Below the pieces are notes generated by a model. The model saw nothing but the letters and a program-made list of their open reading frames with translations. It had not been told where the DNA came from and did not search any database. From positions 2,162,842 to 2,226,841 of the forward strand of contig OZ020306.1 in the NCBI GenBank assembly GCA_963971305.1: a stretch of DNA of 64,000 nt. Direction: 5' to 3'. Position numbers and translations under genes: made by a program. Within the stretch, counting starts at the first letter, position 1. The number at the start of each line of letters is the position of its first letter. This stretch comes from Arcuatula senhousia (Eukaryota; Mollusca; Bivalvia; Mytilida; Mytilidae). Of this stretch, positions 9,911-22,300 are shown piece after piece.

Positions 9911-10257
9911 GAATGGTGCAATGATTTATTATTTGCACAAATCCATTGAAGTTTTGATAATTAGTTATTAATCAAAGATAATTTTTAAATACAAATTTCT
10001 CAAGGTGCAAATAAATTTGGGGAAGGGGGATGGTAAGAATTTGCTTCAACTTTATAACTTTTTAAAAGTTCCCTAATTGTCGAGCAAATGGATGCATTTA
10101 AAAAATGAAATGTTCGATTGTCGCTAAGAGCTCACGGCCTCAATCATATCATACATCATGTTTGCATTTTTGTGTTATTATTATCAATTCATTTATAATC
10201 AATTAATTATTTTTATATGATTTAGCAGGTCGCTTGTTTGACGTATTTATCTGTGCA
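9911..10257. other. Region upstream of the C1q-like start codon
   Basis: Non-coding and AT-rich. Its only noteworthy site is the possible splice acceptor TTTAGCAG ending at 10228, which would begin a 5' untranslated segment 29 bp ahead of the ATG. Confidence 0.35.
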
Positions 10258-10366
10258 ATGGGTTTGTCCTCTGTTATTTTGACCACTTGGGTTGTTGCAT
10301 TTGTCGCATCTGAGAGCCAGGACAGCGTATTAAGTCTGTTTCCAGAGTTTCACGAAGTTTTAGCAG
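10258..10366 (+). CDS. C1q-like gene, coding exon 1 (signal peptide)
   Basis: The ATG at 10258 opens 36 codons plus one base. The first 20 residues are hydrophobic and end in a small-residue cleavage context (VAS-ES). The donor is GCAG|GTATAG at 10367. I chose this ATG because it gives a signal peptide at once. Confidence 0.75.
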
Positions 10367-13300
10367 GTATAGCATTATAATAGCTAGCTTTATATTCATA
10401 ATGATAAATAGTTTTGCTAGTGCCTATCTTCTGAAAACTATATAACTCATAGGAACACGCGATTTTTTTTACTAAACTCCGCAAAAGATTTCTCTTATAA
10501 TCAACTGCATTATCTTTTTACTTATCAAAGCAAATCGAATGAAATAACTTTTCATAAAAATCATAAAGGCTGCGCTCGTTCGAAATATATAATTTGTACG
10601 TTCGTCAAATCATTGAATTGTCAAACTCATAGAACTTAAACAGTTCCCCATTGACACCAATTGTAAATAAATTGCGGAAATCCACTACGGCTTTCCATAC
10701 GACATAAAATTAGGGTTATGAAAAATTCTTAACATGTTAGTAAAAATCTTTAGACTCTATTTGCCTATATAAAGTGTTAGTAAAAATTACCTGGGTCGAT
10801 ACGCATGTTCCTTGGAGTGTGTATCGCACATTAAATACCAATCATTTAATCAAATTTCATCTATTAGAGATGGAACATTGATCTTGTGTGATAATCAAAT
10901 GTGCATTTAAAAATCACCACCCTCTCTTGTCACCATTATAACATAAGAAATAAGCAGAATGTTATTTCTAACCAAATTTTAAACATGAATCTTTTAAGTC
11001 TTTTAAAATTCGTTTACAACTGTAATCAAAGCATCTCGTTCCCTACTGTATGTGACCCACAATAATTCGATTGTTGGCAATTGGACAGTTGTGCTATAGC
11101 AAACAGTGACTGCTTAATCTTCAGGACACCTGAGTTTTACTTTCGTTTTGACATAAACTTGCATTGCTGATTGCGAGAAGCAAAGAGGCACCAATGGGAC
11201 ATTCGAGTGTGGAAAGTCCTAAAGGGCAACGACAAAACCCGTAAACACGAACAAGAACAGCACGAAGAAACTCAAAACATTTACGATTTCGTTGTGATGT
11301 TTGTGTGTTTTTTTATAGATTTTTGTGAAAATTGTTCGATTTGTATTTGTGATGTTTTTTGTCTTTGCCTTTTCTGACTAATTGCATGCGGTTCTCTCCC
11401 GATTGTTATAAAACATTCAAATGATAAGATTTTAACACTGGGGCAATCTATTTCATGGGAGCAAATAATATCTAAGCTCTTATTAAGCGCCTAAGACGCA
11501 GAAACAAGTGCATGAACTATTTCGAAAAGTAATTTTCAACACATGAAACAGTCATGAATTATTTCATATAATATTTTCTAAAGATTTATATAATATTTTC
11601 TAAAGATTTTTAACAGTAAGTAGCGAGAATCACAAGCGGAATTCGTATTTTGTAGTGTTACGTTTAATTTCTGTATCATTATCAAAGGCAGAGCGATCAA
11701 TTACTTTTTTGCGTTTTGATATTTTATTCGGTTTTACAATAGGCGAACGTACTATAAATTGTCATCTAAAATGAGTTTCTAATTTGCGGACGTATAATGG
11801 TATGATGCTGTAGTTATCGGTTATTAACTCTAGTGTTTCGACAATAACTTTAGTTCAGTATAGTTATCCGAAAACTATGAAATTAGACAATGATGTTCCT
11901 AACTATAAAAAAATGGATGAGATTGATTTTTGGGGTTCCCTCTTTTTCGTTTAGGTCCATACAAGGGACGAAAATACTCCTTACAATAATAATAATAAAT
12001 GCTGTGAAATTTTACAACAATGTTTCAAACCATAAAAAAAGCATTATGACTGATTTTGGGGTCCCCCTTTATTCGATTAGAAATTAGGGTAAAAAAAATG
12101 GACCCCCAAAAAAATCAAATATTTATTTGTTCCAACAATAACATTGATTCTGGGTGGCCAATTGCTATGAAATTGGACAATGAATGCCAGGGTATAATGC
12201 AGAAAACCTGACCGCTACCCATAGTGGCGCACCGTTTTAGGAGAAATGCCACGTTCCTCACACGTTAAAGCACCCTGCTGCAGGTCTCTATTAGAGTAGG
12301 ACCCGCAGGATCACCATGCAGGATGCTAAATTCCCTGACCCCACCCATCACTTTATTTTCCAGTGTCAATCAAAACGCTCCACCCCTATTGGCCTTGTGT
12401 CCTCATTTTCTCCACTTTATCATCATTTCATGTTAATTATATCATCATTTAAATGTACGAGTTTATGTTGGTTTTTCCATTTGCAAGAAATTGACATTAT
12501 CTTCTGATGAAGGTAAAAACAATATAAAACAAAAGAATGTATTAACTAAATAGTTGCAGGTTTCATTACAAGTTGAAAATTTTTGTGCGATCATTAGTTT
12601 TACACATTTAATACCCTTTTTTTGCTATGAACAATGGTTTTTAATTGTTCCTCAATTAGCCGGATAGTATACTTTTTGTATTCAATCTTTACCTTGATAA
12701 TTACTTCTTTTGATAGACTACGAAGGAAGACTCGCTGCAGTAGAAAACAAGCTAAGTAAGACATTTTCTCCTTTTATGAGTACTTAGGACATAGAGTGAA
12801 ATATAGATATTTTTTATGACTTAATGAAATTGTAAATTTTAAAAAAAAATTTCCTATATTGGAAGGCGACTTTTCGCGAACGCCATCTTACATAGAGTTT
12901 ATGTTATCCACGCTGAATCCACATAGCGAGTATGTGCGAAGCAACACTAAGCTTGTTGGTAAAAGTTTACTAAAGAAACTATTTACGACAAGAAAATATT
13001 TTTTATACTCATGTGACTTTAAAAGTGGATAAATAGTGGCTATAAAATCCGTTTTAATGTGATCCGTTTAAGAATTCTCCATTTTTACCCGTTGTATGAT
13101 ACCCATGTGTAGTGAATGGATCTGTTATCCGTTATACCATTATCCGTTTTATAATCATTTTACCAGAGAACGGATTGGAAATTATGGAACGCCATAGCTG
13201 CCTTATGAAAAAAAACAGTCATTTCTTATTTTGTTCAACAGGTAGTTTTTCTGTGTATCCCCCCCCCAAATATAATTTGTTATATATTAGAACTCAGACC

Positions 13301-16300
13301 TTTAAGTAAAACCGTATTACAGAAGAAAAATGTTGTTTACAAAGTTTTAATATATAGTATTAATAATTATTGATTTGAAATTCGAGATAGCGACCTTTTG
13401 GAAATGATTCACAGAAAAACTACCTGTTGAACAAAATAAGAAATGACTATTCGTAATAATAAACTTTGATCTCATAAAGACAAAGTTCATTAACATGTTT
13501 TTTTTTAGTTCTTAATTTTTAGCTCGGGATTTAAATCTATGTTTTAAACTGTTCGGGTTTTAACGTCTTTCATTAAAAAATAACAGAAACAAATACAATC
13601 TATCACTAGAGGTCACGTCCATCAACAAAAACACGTAATGATATGTTATGGAACGCCGTAGCTGTCTTAACATACGGATTTTGTCTATATTCGGTGGTTT
13701 CGACATTATATTCGGTAGAAAGAAGTTTATATTGAGTGCGTATGTTTTTATATTGGGTGCTTATGTCTTTATATTGAGTGCATATGTCTATATAGTGAGT
13801 GCATATGTCTTTATATTGACTGCTTATGTCTTTATATTAAGTGCTTATATCTTTATATTGAGTGCTTTGGTCTTTATATGGAGTGCTTTGGTCTTTATAT
13901 TAAGTGGATATGTCTTTATATTGAGTTGATATGTCTCTATATTAAGCGCTCTTGTCATCATGTTGAGCTCTTTCATTATATTCGGTGGTATTGACATTAT
14001 ATTCGATAGAATCAAGTTTATATTAAGTGTTTATGTCTTTATATTGAGTGCTTATCTCCTTATATTAAGTGTTTATGTCTTTATATTAAGTGATTATGTC
14101 TTAATATTGAGTGCATATGTCTTTATATTGAGTGCATATGTCTTTATATTGAGTGCATTTCTCTTTATATTGAGTGCTTATGTCTTTATATTGAGTGCTT
14201 TGGTCTTTATATTAAGTGGATGTGACTGTAAAGTCGGTTCTCTTAACTCTATGTTGGGTGGGTTTCCCATTATATTCAGTGGTTTTAGTATTATATTACG
14301 TTGCTTCTATATTATATTGAGTGCTTTTGTCTATATGTTTTGATCTTTCATTAATATAACGATAAAAACACCGAATATAATGGAAAACCCACCCATCATA
14401 CATCATACACTCAACATAATGACAAAAGCACTCAATATAAAGAGAACTGCACTCAATATAAAGACATATCCACTCAATATAAAGACATAACCACTTAATA
14501 TAAAGACATAAACACTTAATATAAGGAGATAAGCACTCAATATAAAGACATAAACACTTATTATAAACTTGATTCTTTCGAATATAATGTCAATACCACC
14601 GAATATAATAAAAGAGCTCAATATGATGACAAAAGCACTTAATGTAAAGACATATCAACTCAATATAAAGACATATAAACTCAATATAAAGACATATCCA
14701 CTTAATATAAAGACCAAAGCACTCAATATAAAGACCAAAGCACTCCATATAAAGACATAAGCACTCAATATAAAGATATAAGCACTTAATATAAAGACAT
14801 AAGCAGTCAATATAAAGACATATGCACTCACTATATAGACATATGCACTCAATATAAAGACATAACCACTTAATATAAAGACATAAACACTTAATATAAA
14901 CTTGATTCTATCGAATATAATGTCAATACCACCGAATATAATGAAAGAGCTCAACATGATGACAAGAGCACTTAATATAGAGACATATCAACTCAATATA
15001 AAGACATATCCACTTAATATAAAGACCAAAGCACTCAATATAAAGACCAAAGCACTCAATATAAAGACATAAGCACTTAATATAAAGACATAAGCACTCA
15101 ATATAAAGACATAAGCACCCAATATAAAAACATACGCACTCAATATAAACTTCTTTCTACCGAATATAATGTCGAAACCACCGAATATAGACAAAATCCG
15201 TATGTTAAGACAGCTATGGCGTTCCATAATATGTGGGCGAAATGAATGCTTTATTTTAGTTTATCTATTAAGTAAACCACTATTTTTATAATGCCTCTGA
15301 AGAAGGTCCTTTAAGGACCAACTAATGATTTAGTATTATATCATCACACAAAACCGACATATTTGATTGCTGTAATGCTTCGAAGCAATACAATAACCCT
15401 AGCCCTAATGCCTCATTATTTCACTAAAGATATTTTTTACTTGATTCAAAATGAAAAAGTGAACTATTCATTAATATCATTTAATGTCATAAGTATTTAT
15501 CATTGCTTTCAGGTTTGAACAAGGTGTACTTTTTCGGCGCTTATCATGATTATCCAAGAACAGTCAATATAGCTCGTGGCTCCAAAATACCGTTTTGGGT
15601 AAGTATTCATAAGGTTGAACTACTAAAAAGTATTCATAGTAAGTTGAAATAATTTTGATTTTTTTGTGTAAAACACTCCTACTGGTGCTTTTAAGGGGAT
15701 GATAATGACAATTTAAAAAATAATATAATTCTTGTTTTATATACAATGAACATATTCTTTGATCTTTTTTGTTAGGTAGTAATACTCAACTTAAAATCAT
15801 GCAATTCCTTTAGCCATATCCGACGTAACTTCTTTAAGATTGTTCATTATGCTTTGAAAATAATAATATTTATCAAAAAGCAAATAAACATTCTTGCACT
15901 TTACTTCAACTATACTCATAGGAAAAAAAAGGAACTGTGCATGTTTTTTTTTGGAAATCAATTGTACCCAAATTTCTCCTAATCAGAAAATCGTAAAAAA
16001 ATCAGTTATTGTGGTGAAAGTTTAACTAAATGTCGAGTGGATTATGCAGCTCATTTTGGGGTAAAAATTAATCAAAAAAAAAAATGAATGTGTCTGAGAA
16101 AAAAAAAACAAAACAAAACACCTTTTTAAAAGAATGACCGTTCCCACCAGAGAGTAAGAGGGAATGTGAAGAATGAGAGGAAGGTACGATCTGGTGGTAA
16201 GAAAGGGTATGACAATAAAGGCGATAGAGATAGAGAGGAGGAACATTAGTTATGATACTGTTGGAAGATTGAATGGAAGCGTTAGAGCTGATGATAGCAA

Positions 16301-19300
16301 TGAGAAAGTTAGTTGTTGGTTCTGTGGTGAACATAATCATGTAACTCGTAATTGTCGCCACGGTGATTACTTAATGTGTCATAGATGTAAAGAACTTAGC
16401 CACAAAGAACGCTTTTGTAATTTTTAGGTAGTTGGCCAAGATGATTGTGCCGATTTAGGCAACAGTTCTGTCCCACCTTTCCCAAGTGACTCGTCACCTA
16501 GCAAACAATATACGCGTCGCCACCGAAGGCGTGGCATAAAAAAGAATAAGTATAAAAATGGTCTTATTAATGTTAACTTTTTAAATGTATGAGATATACG
16601 TAGTTAAATACATCAATAGGGGGAAGGTTGGATCCAGTTGGATGAACTAGTTTAACCCCGCCACATTTTATATGTGCCTGTCCTAAGCCAGGAAACTTTG
16701 CCAAAGCCCTTGTTTGTCCTTGTCATTCTGTGTTAACTGTTTTATGTCAAGGGTCTTTCGTTGATGCTTTAGGAATTGGTTTTGAAACTTTTGTATTGTA
16801 TTATAAGTCTTGGGCCAATGCAAGACGGTAAGCAATGACCTATGGTCATGTTGAAGACTGCTTGCTGTTTTCCGTTGTGATTTTTTTTAATTGCTGTTTG
16901 TTTATGTTTGTTGTGTCGCGTACACTTATTCCACATCTCAATATCGTCTATGAATTAAACAAGCATCTCGAGGACAATTCTCCTGAAATTTTCTGTATAG
17001 CAGAAACCTTCCTCAAGACTGATGATGAACCTAACCATTTACATAAGTCCTGTAATTGGGTTATGTTTTCCGTTGTGATTTTTTTTAATTGCTGTTTGTT
17101 TATGTTTGTTGTGTCGCGTACACTTATTCCACATCTCAATATCGTCTATGAATTAAACAAGCATCTCGAGGACAATTCTCCTGAAATTTTCTGTATAGCA
17201 GAAACCTTCCTCAAGACTGATGATGAACCTAACCATTTACATAAGTCCTGTAATTGGGTTAGAAAATGTAGAAAGCTTAATAAAGGCAAAGGCGGCATTG
17301 GTTTTTGTATTAAATCAGATTTCCCAATAATTGATTAAAACCTAAATGGGAGTAAGGTTGATAAATTTGAGCGTCTTTGGGTCCTAGGTCGAATAAATGG
17401 GTTAAAGACTGCGATAGGCGTAGCTTACTTCCCTAATGATGGTACTAATAAGTCTTTGACTGATAGTCTGTTCTATGAGTTATTAGAGAATTTTGCCTCT
17501 TTTTCCTCCCAGGGGTATGAAATATGCCTTTCGGATGATTTTAATGGCCGTTGTCTTAAACAGTGTGATATTTCTCGTAAGACTATTATTTTTGATAATG
17601 AAGGTTTTCATACGAAAATTTTAAACAACCAACGATCGGCTATTGATTACATTTTATTATCAAACAAACTTGCTGAAATTATCAGGCAAGTGTATATCGA
17701 CGAAGAAGGCCAATACGACTTGCATAGCGATCATGTTATCCTAAACGTCTCCTTAACTCAATCCAAATTGTAAAAAGCGAACAAAAGTTCGGGTTTACAA
17801 TGATATTTCTTCTGGAAAATCAATGATAGCACAAACTGGGACTCTTTGCAACAGTTGCTAGTATCAGCTTTTCCTGACTCTTCAATCCAGGCTTCTAATG
17901 ATATAAATGAAGTTTGGAACATCTGGAAAGGAAAAGTTAACACGGCCGCAGAACAAACGATACCATAAGCGTCAAAGGTTAAAAATTATCGTTACTTCTG
18001 GGACAAAGATCTCGCTAATATGTTAAAAGTGCGTCAAGACGCAAATAAGTTGCAACGCAGACATAACAAAAAACACCCATCTGACAGCGAATTGGGTAAA
18101 TCAATGTCCTCCTTATACCTAAAGCGTAAGGAAACTCTACATAACGCTATCAAACAAAAATAAATACAGGGCAAGATAAAGTTTTTCGAGAAAAATAAAG
18201 GTTCCCAGAAAAAAAGCAAGGCCTTCTGGAATCTCCTTAAAGGCCCTAGGGAAAAGCGAACTGTAAGTCAAATTATTGACCCTATGCGTAACAGTAACCA
18301 GGTCGAAGATGAAGATGAGTTGAGTGAATGTCTTATAAAACACTTCGACTCTATTGGTAAAGACACAACAATCACTGCCGAATATAGAGAAAAAGTCTGT
18401 AATTTTGTAAGCGACAAACATGAAAAATGCTAAAATGAAACTATGTCATTGCTGTTCACTAAAGAGTCCATTCTAAATTCCATCAAGAAACTTAAATCTG
18501 GGAAGGTGCCTGGTATAGACGGTATACCAAACGAATTTTTGGGGCGAGGCCATTACACGAACTTTGGTAGATATGTTTACTCTAATGACGGACCTAGAGG
18601 TAATTCCCGACGAATGGAATAAAGGTATTATAAAACCCCTTCATAAATCGGGCTGGGTGTACAACCTAAATAATTATATGTGTCCCAATTTTCTCCACTT
18701 CATCATCATTTCAAGTTCATTGTGTCACACTCCCGGATTCAGATAACTAACTAATTGACTAAATGCCGTCTAACATATAACTGTACATGTCTTTTGTTAT
18801 TTTTTTTGTATGTGATTGATCTTAATCTAAATTAATTTATTATCCTATACTAAATAACTTATTGCTGTTTGATATGCTAATAAAATTTATATTTTGCTAA
18901 TTTAGTTTTTTAATAACAGGGGCAAGCAGAGCCTAGCACGGCATTTAATGGTGGCGTGTTCACCCTACCAAATGCGGGTGTCTATGTAATAACAGTGAAA
19001 GTTTCAACCCCGAACGATACAGGCTTCTCAGCTAAACTTGTAATTGAAAATTACGCATCTTGGAGATTAAAGGTTACAGATGGTAAAAGGTCTGAGACTT
19101 TGTCATGGGTTCTAAAAGTAAGTAAATTTTTTAAATCCAATATTTAAGGGATGCCTTTTTAAAATGCAATAGCATAGCATGACCCGATTACTAGTAATAC
19201 TTTTTACTCGGAAGTCTTCGGCTTCCGAGTCTTGTCGGAGAAAAAATAAATGGAAGAAGGCGCGCCAAACTGCTATAACTCGTTGTCCAACACTTTTGAG

Positions 19301-22300
19301 TTGGAGAATACATCAAAGCTTTAAATTATCCGTCTAAATTTCAAAATTGTCTAAACCCTAAGGTTCTTCCTACCCCAGACATAGGTTGAATATCTTAGTA
19401 ATAATTTATTTCCCCAGTTTGGTATTTTTGGTTATACTGTTCTATGCTCTTCATATTCATACAGTGTTTGGCATTTTCAATATTTTTGGTAGAGCGCCTC
19501 TGATGAGTCTTGAATAGACGAAACGCGCGTCAGGCGTAGAAAAAAAAAATTATTGTCTGGAACTTTGTTGTCATTTGTATCACGTCGCTAACTCTCGTAG
19601 AAATGGAATATAGGTCAATATAGGACCAGATTAGAAAAAGCGATGGCCTCACTCATCACTCCAAATTAATGATATTCAATTAACCTTCCGCGAAAAGAAA
19701 TTTTTCTACGGATAGTTATGCGATTCTTTCATAATGTACGTTTCTATAAAATATCAACATGGACCATTGCATTGAATATCTTATAATTGAGCACTTAAAT
19801 ATCGTAATATTAATTCAATGTGGGTGGGTAAAATAATTTCCGCGTGTGCGGAATATTGCGTATTTATAAATAATAGTGTGTCTACTGTGTATTTACATAT
19901 TCATGTTTCCGATACGATGATGATACAAACCAATCGGCAACGAAGATAATAAACTTCGTCATGAATATTTAAGGAGCCGTTTTGATTTGTCGCTTAAAGA
20001 TATCTCTTAATGCCTTAGGCCAATCGGGCCAATCAAATCATCGCTTCTATAACGTTAACATGTGCTTTTTATCGTTATAAATGTAAACAATCAAAATGGA
20101 GTGTTACGACTTCGAATCTGTTAGGCGTGAAAGAAATGAAACCTTTTCGTGAACGGAAAGGATGATTATCTTTCTATACATACAGGTGGTGAGAAAAGTA
20201 TGTGCTACCAATTAGCTTTTCAAGTGTTTTAGACAGGGATCGAGGCATCAGGAAAAATTGTGCAATGTCCCCGGCCATTACCCTGTTGATTTCCATATGT
20301 AAGATCAACGTGATTTCTTATCTACGTGTGCTTTAAAGGAAAATGAATAGGTAAGGCAGATGGCGATGGAAGAGGTAGGAATTATCCGTGGGTTTCCGAC
20401 GATGTCCTTATTTGAAGCGTTGGAAAATATGCATTTGAAATTTGATGTTTGCATGTACGATGGACCGACGCATGAATGTTGACGTGACAGGATACAAAGC
20501 TGTCTGTTCCAGAGAAAGAACACTGACATATCCTGCATTTGTTTTATAATAGGTTGTTTTATAATAGGTTATAATAGCGAGCACAGCTCGTAGCGGGAAC
20601 GAAGTGCCCACGAGAACGGAGAGCTCTACAGCAAGTTTCCGCGAAAAATTTGCCTAATGCCGATATTATTTTTTTTCGTCCGGATATGCTTCTCACAATT
20701 TCACGTGCACACAGATTCGATGTAAAATTTAAAAAAAAAATACGATCAAAACAGTGCATCAAAAGTGCCCACGTCTTTTGCTTTGCTCGCATTTAGGCAA
20801 TGCCTATCTCAAATTATTTGTTTAATTAGATATTTAACATTTACTAGAGTATACATGCATATTGTATCAACTGTGGGCCTAAGCTGCCGGACATGCAAAA
20901 TAATTCAGAATGCCTTTTTAATACGTATTGGGTACGGGATTGGTTTCCCGAATCTCGGGTACAATAAAAAAAGAATTAAATAAGGTTACTCCGGACTTAC
21001 ATGTACATTGTACTGTTACTCAAAAACTGAAAAAAACAAGCATTCTGAGAGTATTGCAAAACAATACATAGTCTCCTACCGGCCTCATATTTCAGTCCCT
21101 GGTAACAATATGTCAAACAAATGAATACCTAAAACTTGATAAGTTTATTTTCAACAAAGGAAGGGTCATTTCTCCCATAAAAAATGGGACCGGAACGAAT
21201 CTCAATCTTGATCTGTAACTCATCATGGTCAACTTACATACCAAAAATTAGTTCATAATCTATAAGCGTATAGAAAGAAGTGCGGAAAACTGAAATTTTA
21301 GTGAATTTTCAAAGTTCAAAGGGCCATAACTCCCATTCAAATTTGTGGACCAGCATGAAACTCAAACTTGATCTGAAACTCATCATGGTTAACTCACATA
21401 CAAAAATCAGTTCATTATCTATAAGCGTTTAGAAAAAAAGTGTGGAAAACTGAGGTGTGACAGACGGACAGACAGACGGACAGGGCGCAAACCTGTAGTC
21501 CCCTTCGGCTAGGGGACTAATAGAAATGTTACAAAAATAGAAGCATAATAAATTGTTGATATACATACATGTACAAGACTCGCTTACTCGCGAGGGTTTT
21601 AATGGGGTCCCGTTGAACATAATGGAGCAGCCGCCTTATAAGTAGTGTAAGATCAGGCATAAGATGTATTTTAACCAAGTGCATGTACATGTATATACAA
21701 AGAAATTGTTGTATAAAATCCGAAATTTTTAGTTAATGTATATCATGCATGCCTTGTGCATTTCAATTCTCCCCGTATGTTATACATAAGGTATATATAA
21801 TATTCTATCGCGGGCTCTGACTCAAAAGTAGAAATCACTGACTCACCCACCCACTTTTCTAGACAATATACAACAACTTAAAAATATACTTGCATTAATG
21901 GAGGAATGATTTTTTCTTCCAAGGCTGGAGGATCCCGTCTTAACATAAATGTAAAGAGTGGCAGAAAACAAAAAATGTAGCAGAATTGTTGTGCCAGACG
22001 TGTGGTGACGGATGCTTGGAATGAATGGCATCATTTAAAATACCCTGAACTTAAAGCACCACTCAAAACAACGTATTGGCTGTGCCGAAAGTGTCATAAA
22101 ACATCGGGCCTTTATTATTATGTGTATTAAATAGAAATGCAAATCTGTCGAAGTAAAAATGTACAGCATGTACAATGATCAGCTTACTAAATTGATGAAA
22201 TGTATTTTCCTACACTAAATTTGTTATAAACAAGTAGTGTGTATGCCATTATCATATGCATGTCATATTTATGATATTAGAATACATTTGTACACATTAA

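Noticed and set aside
9738..9938. Minus-strand frame of IVISI/YYIVIS repeats
   Set aside because: By-product of the ATATCGTTATTTC foldback arm.
13648..14343. Two long plus-strand frames of FILSAYV heptads (93 and 127 codons), resembling a multi-span membrane protein
   Set aside because: They are forced by a 21-bp tandem repeat and the mirror arm gives the same product on the other strand; no conserved start, stop or codon bias.
16068..16361. 97-codon minus-strand frame opposite the zinc-knuckle ORF
   Set aside because: Antisense shadow of the LINE ORF1 frame, which has two exact CCHC knuckles.
20559..20792. 77-codon minus-strand frame near the helicase-like fragment
   Set aside because: No motif recognised and composition is typical of chance frames.
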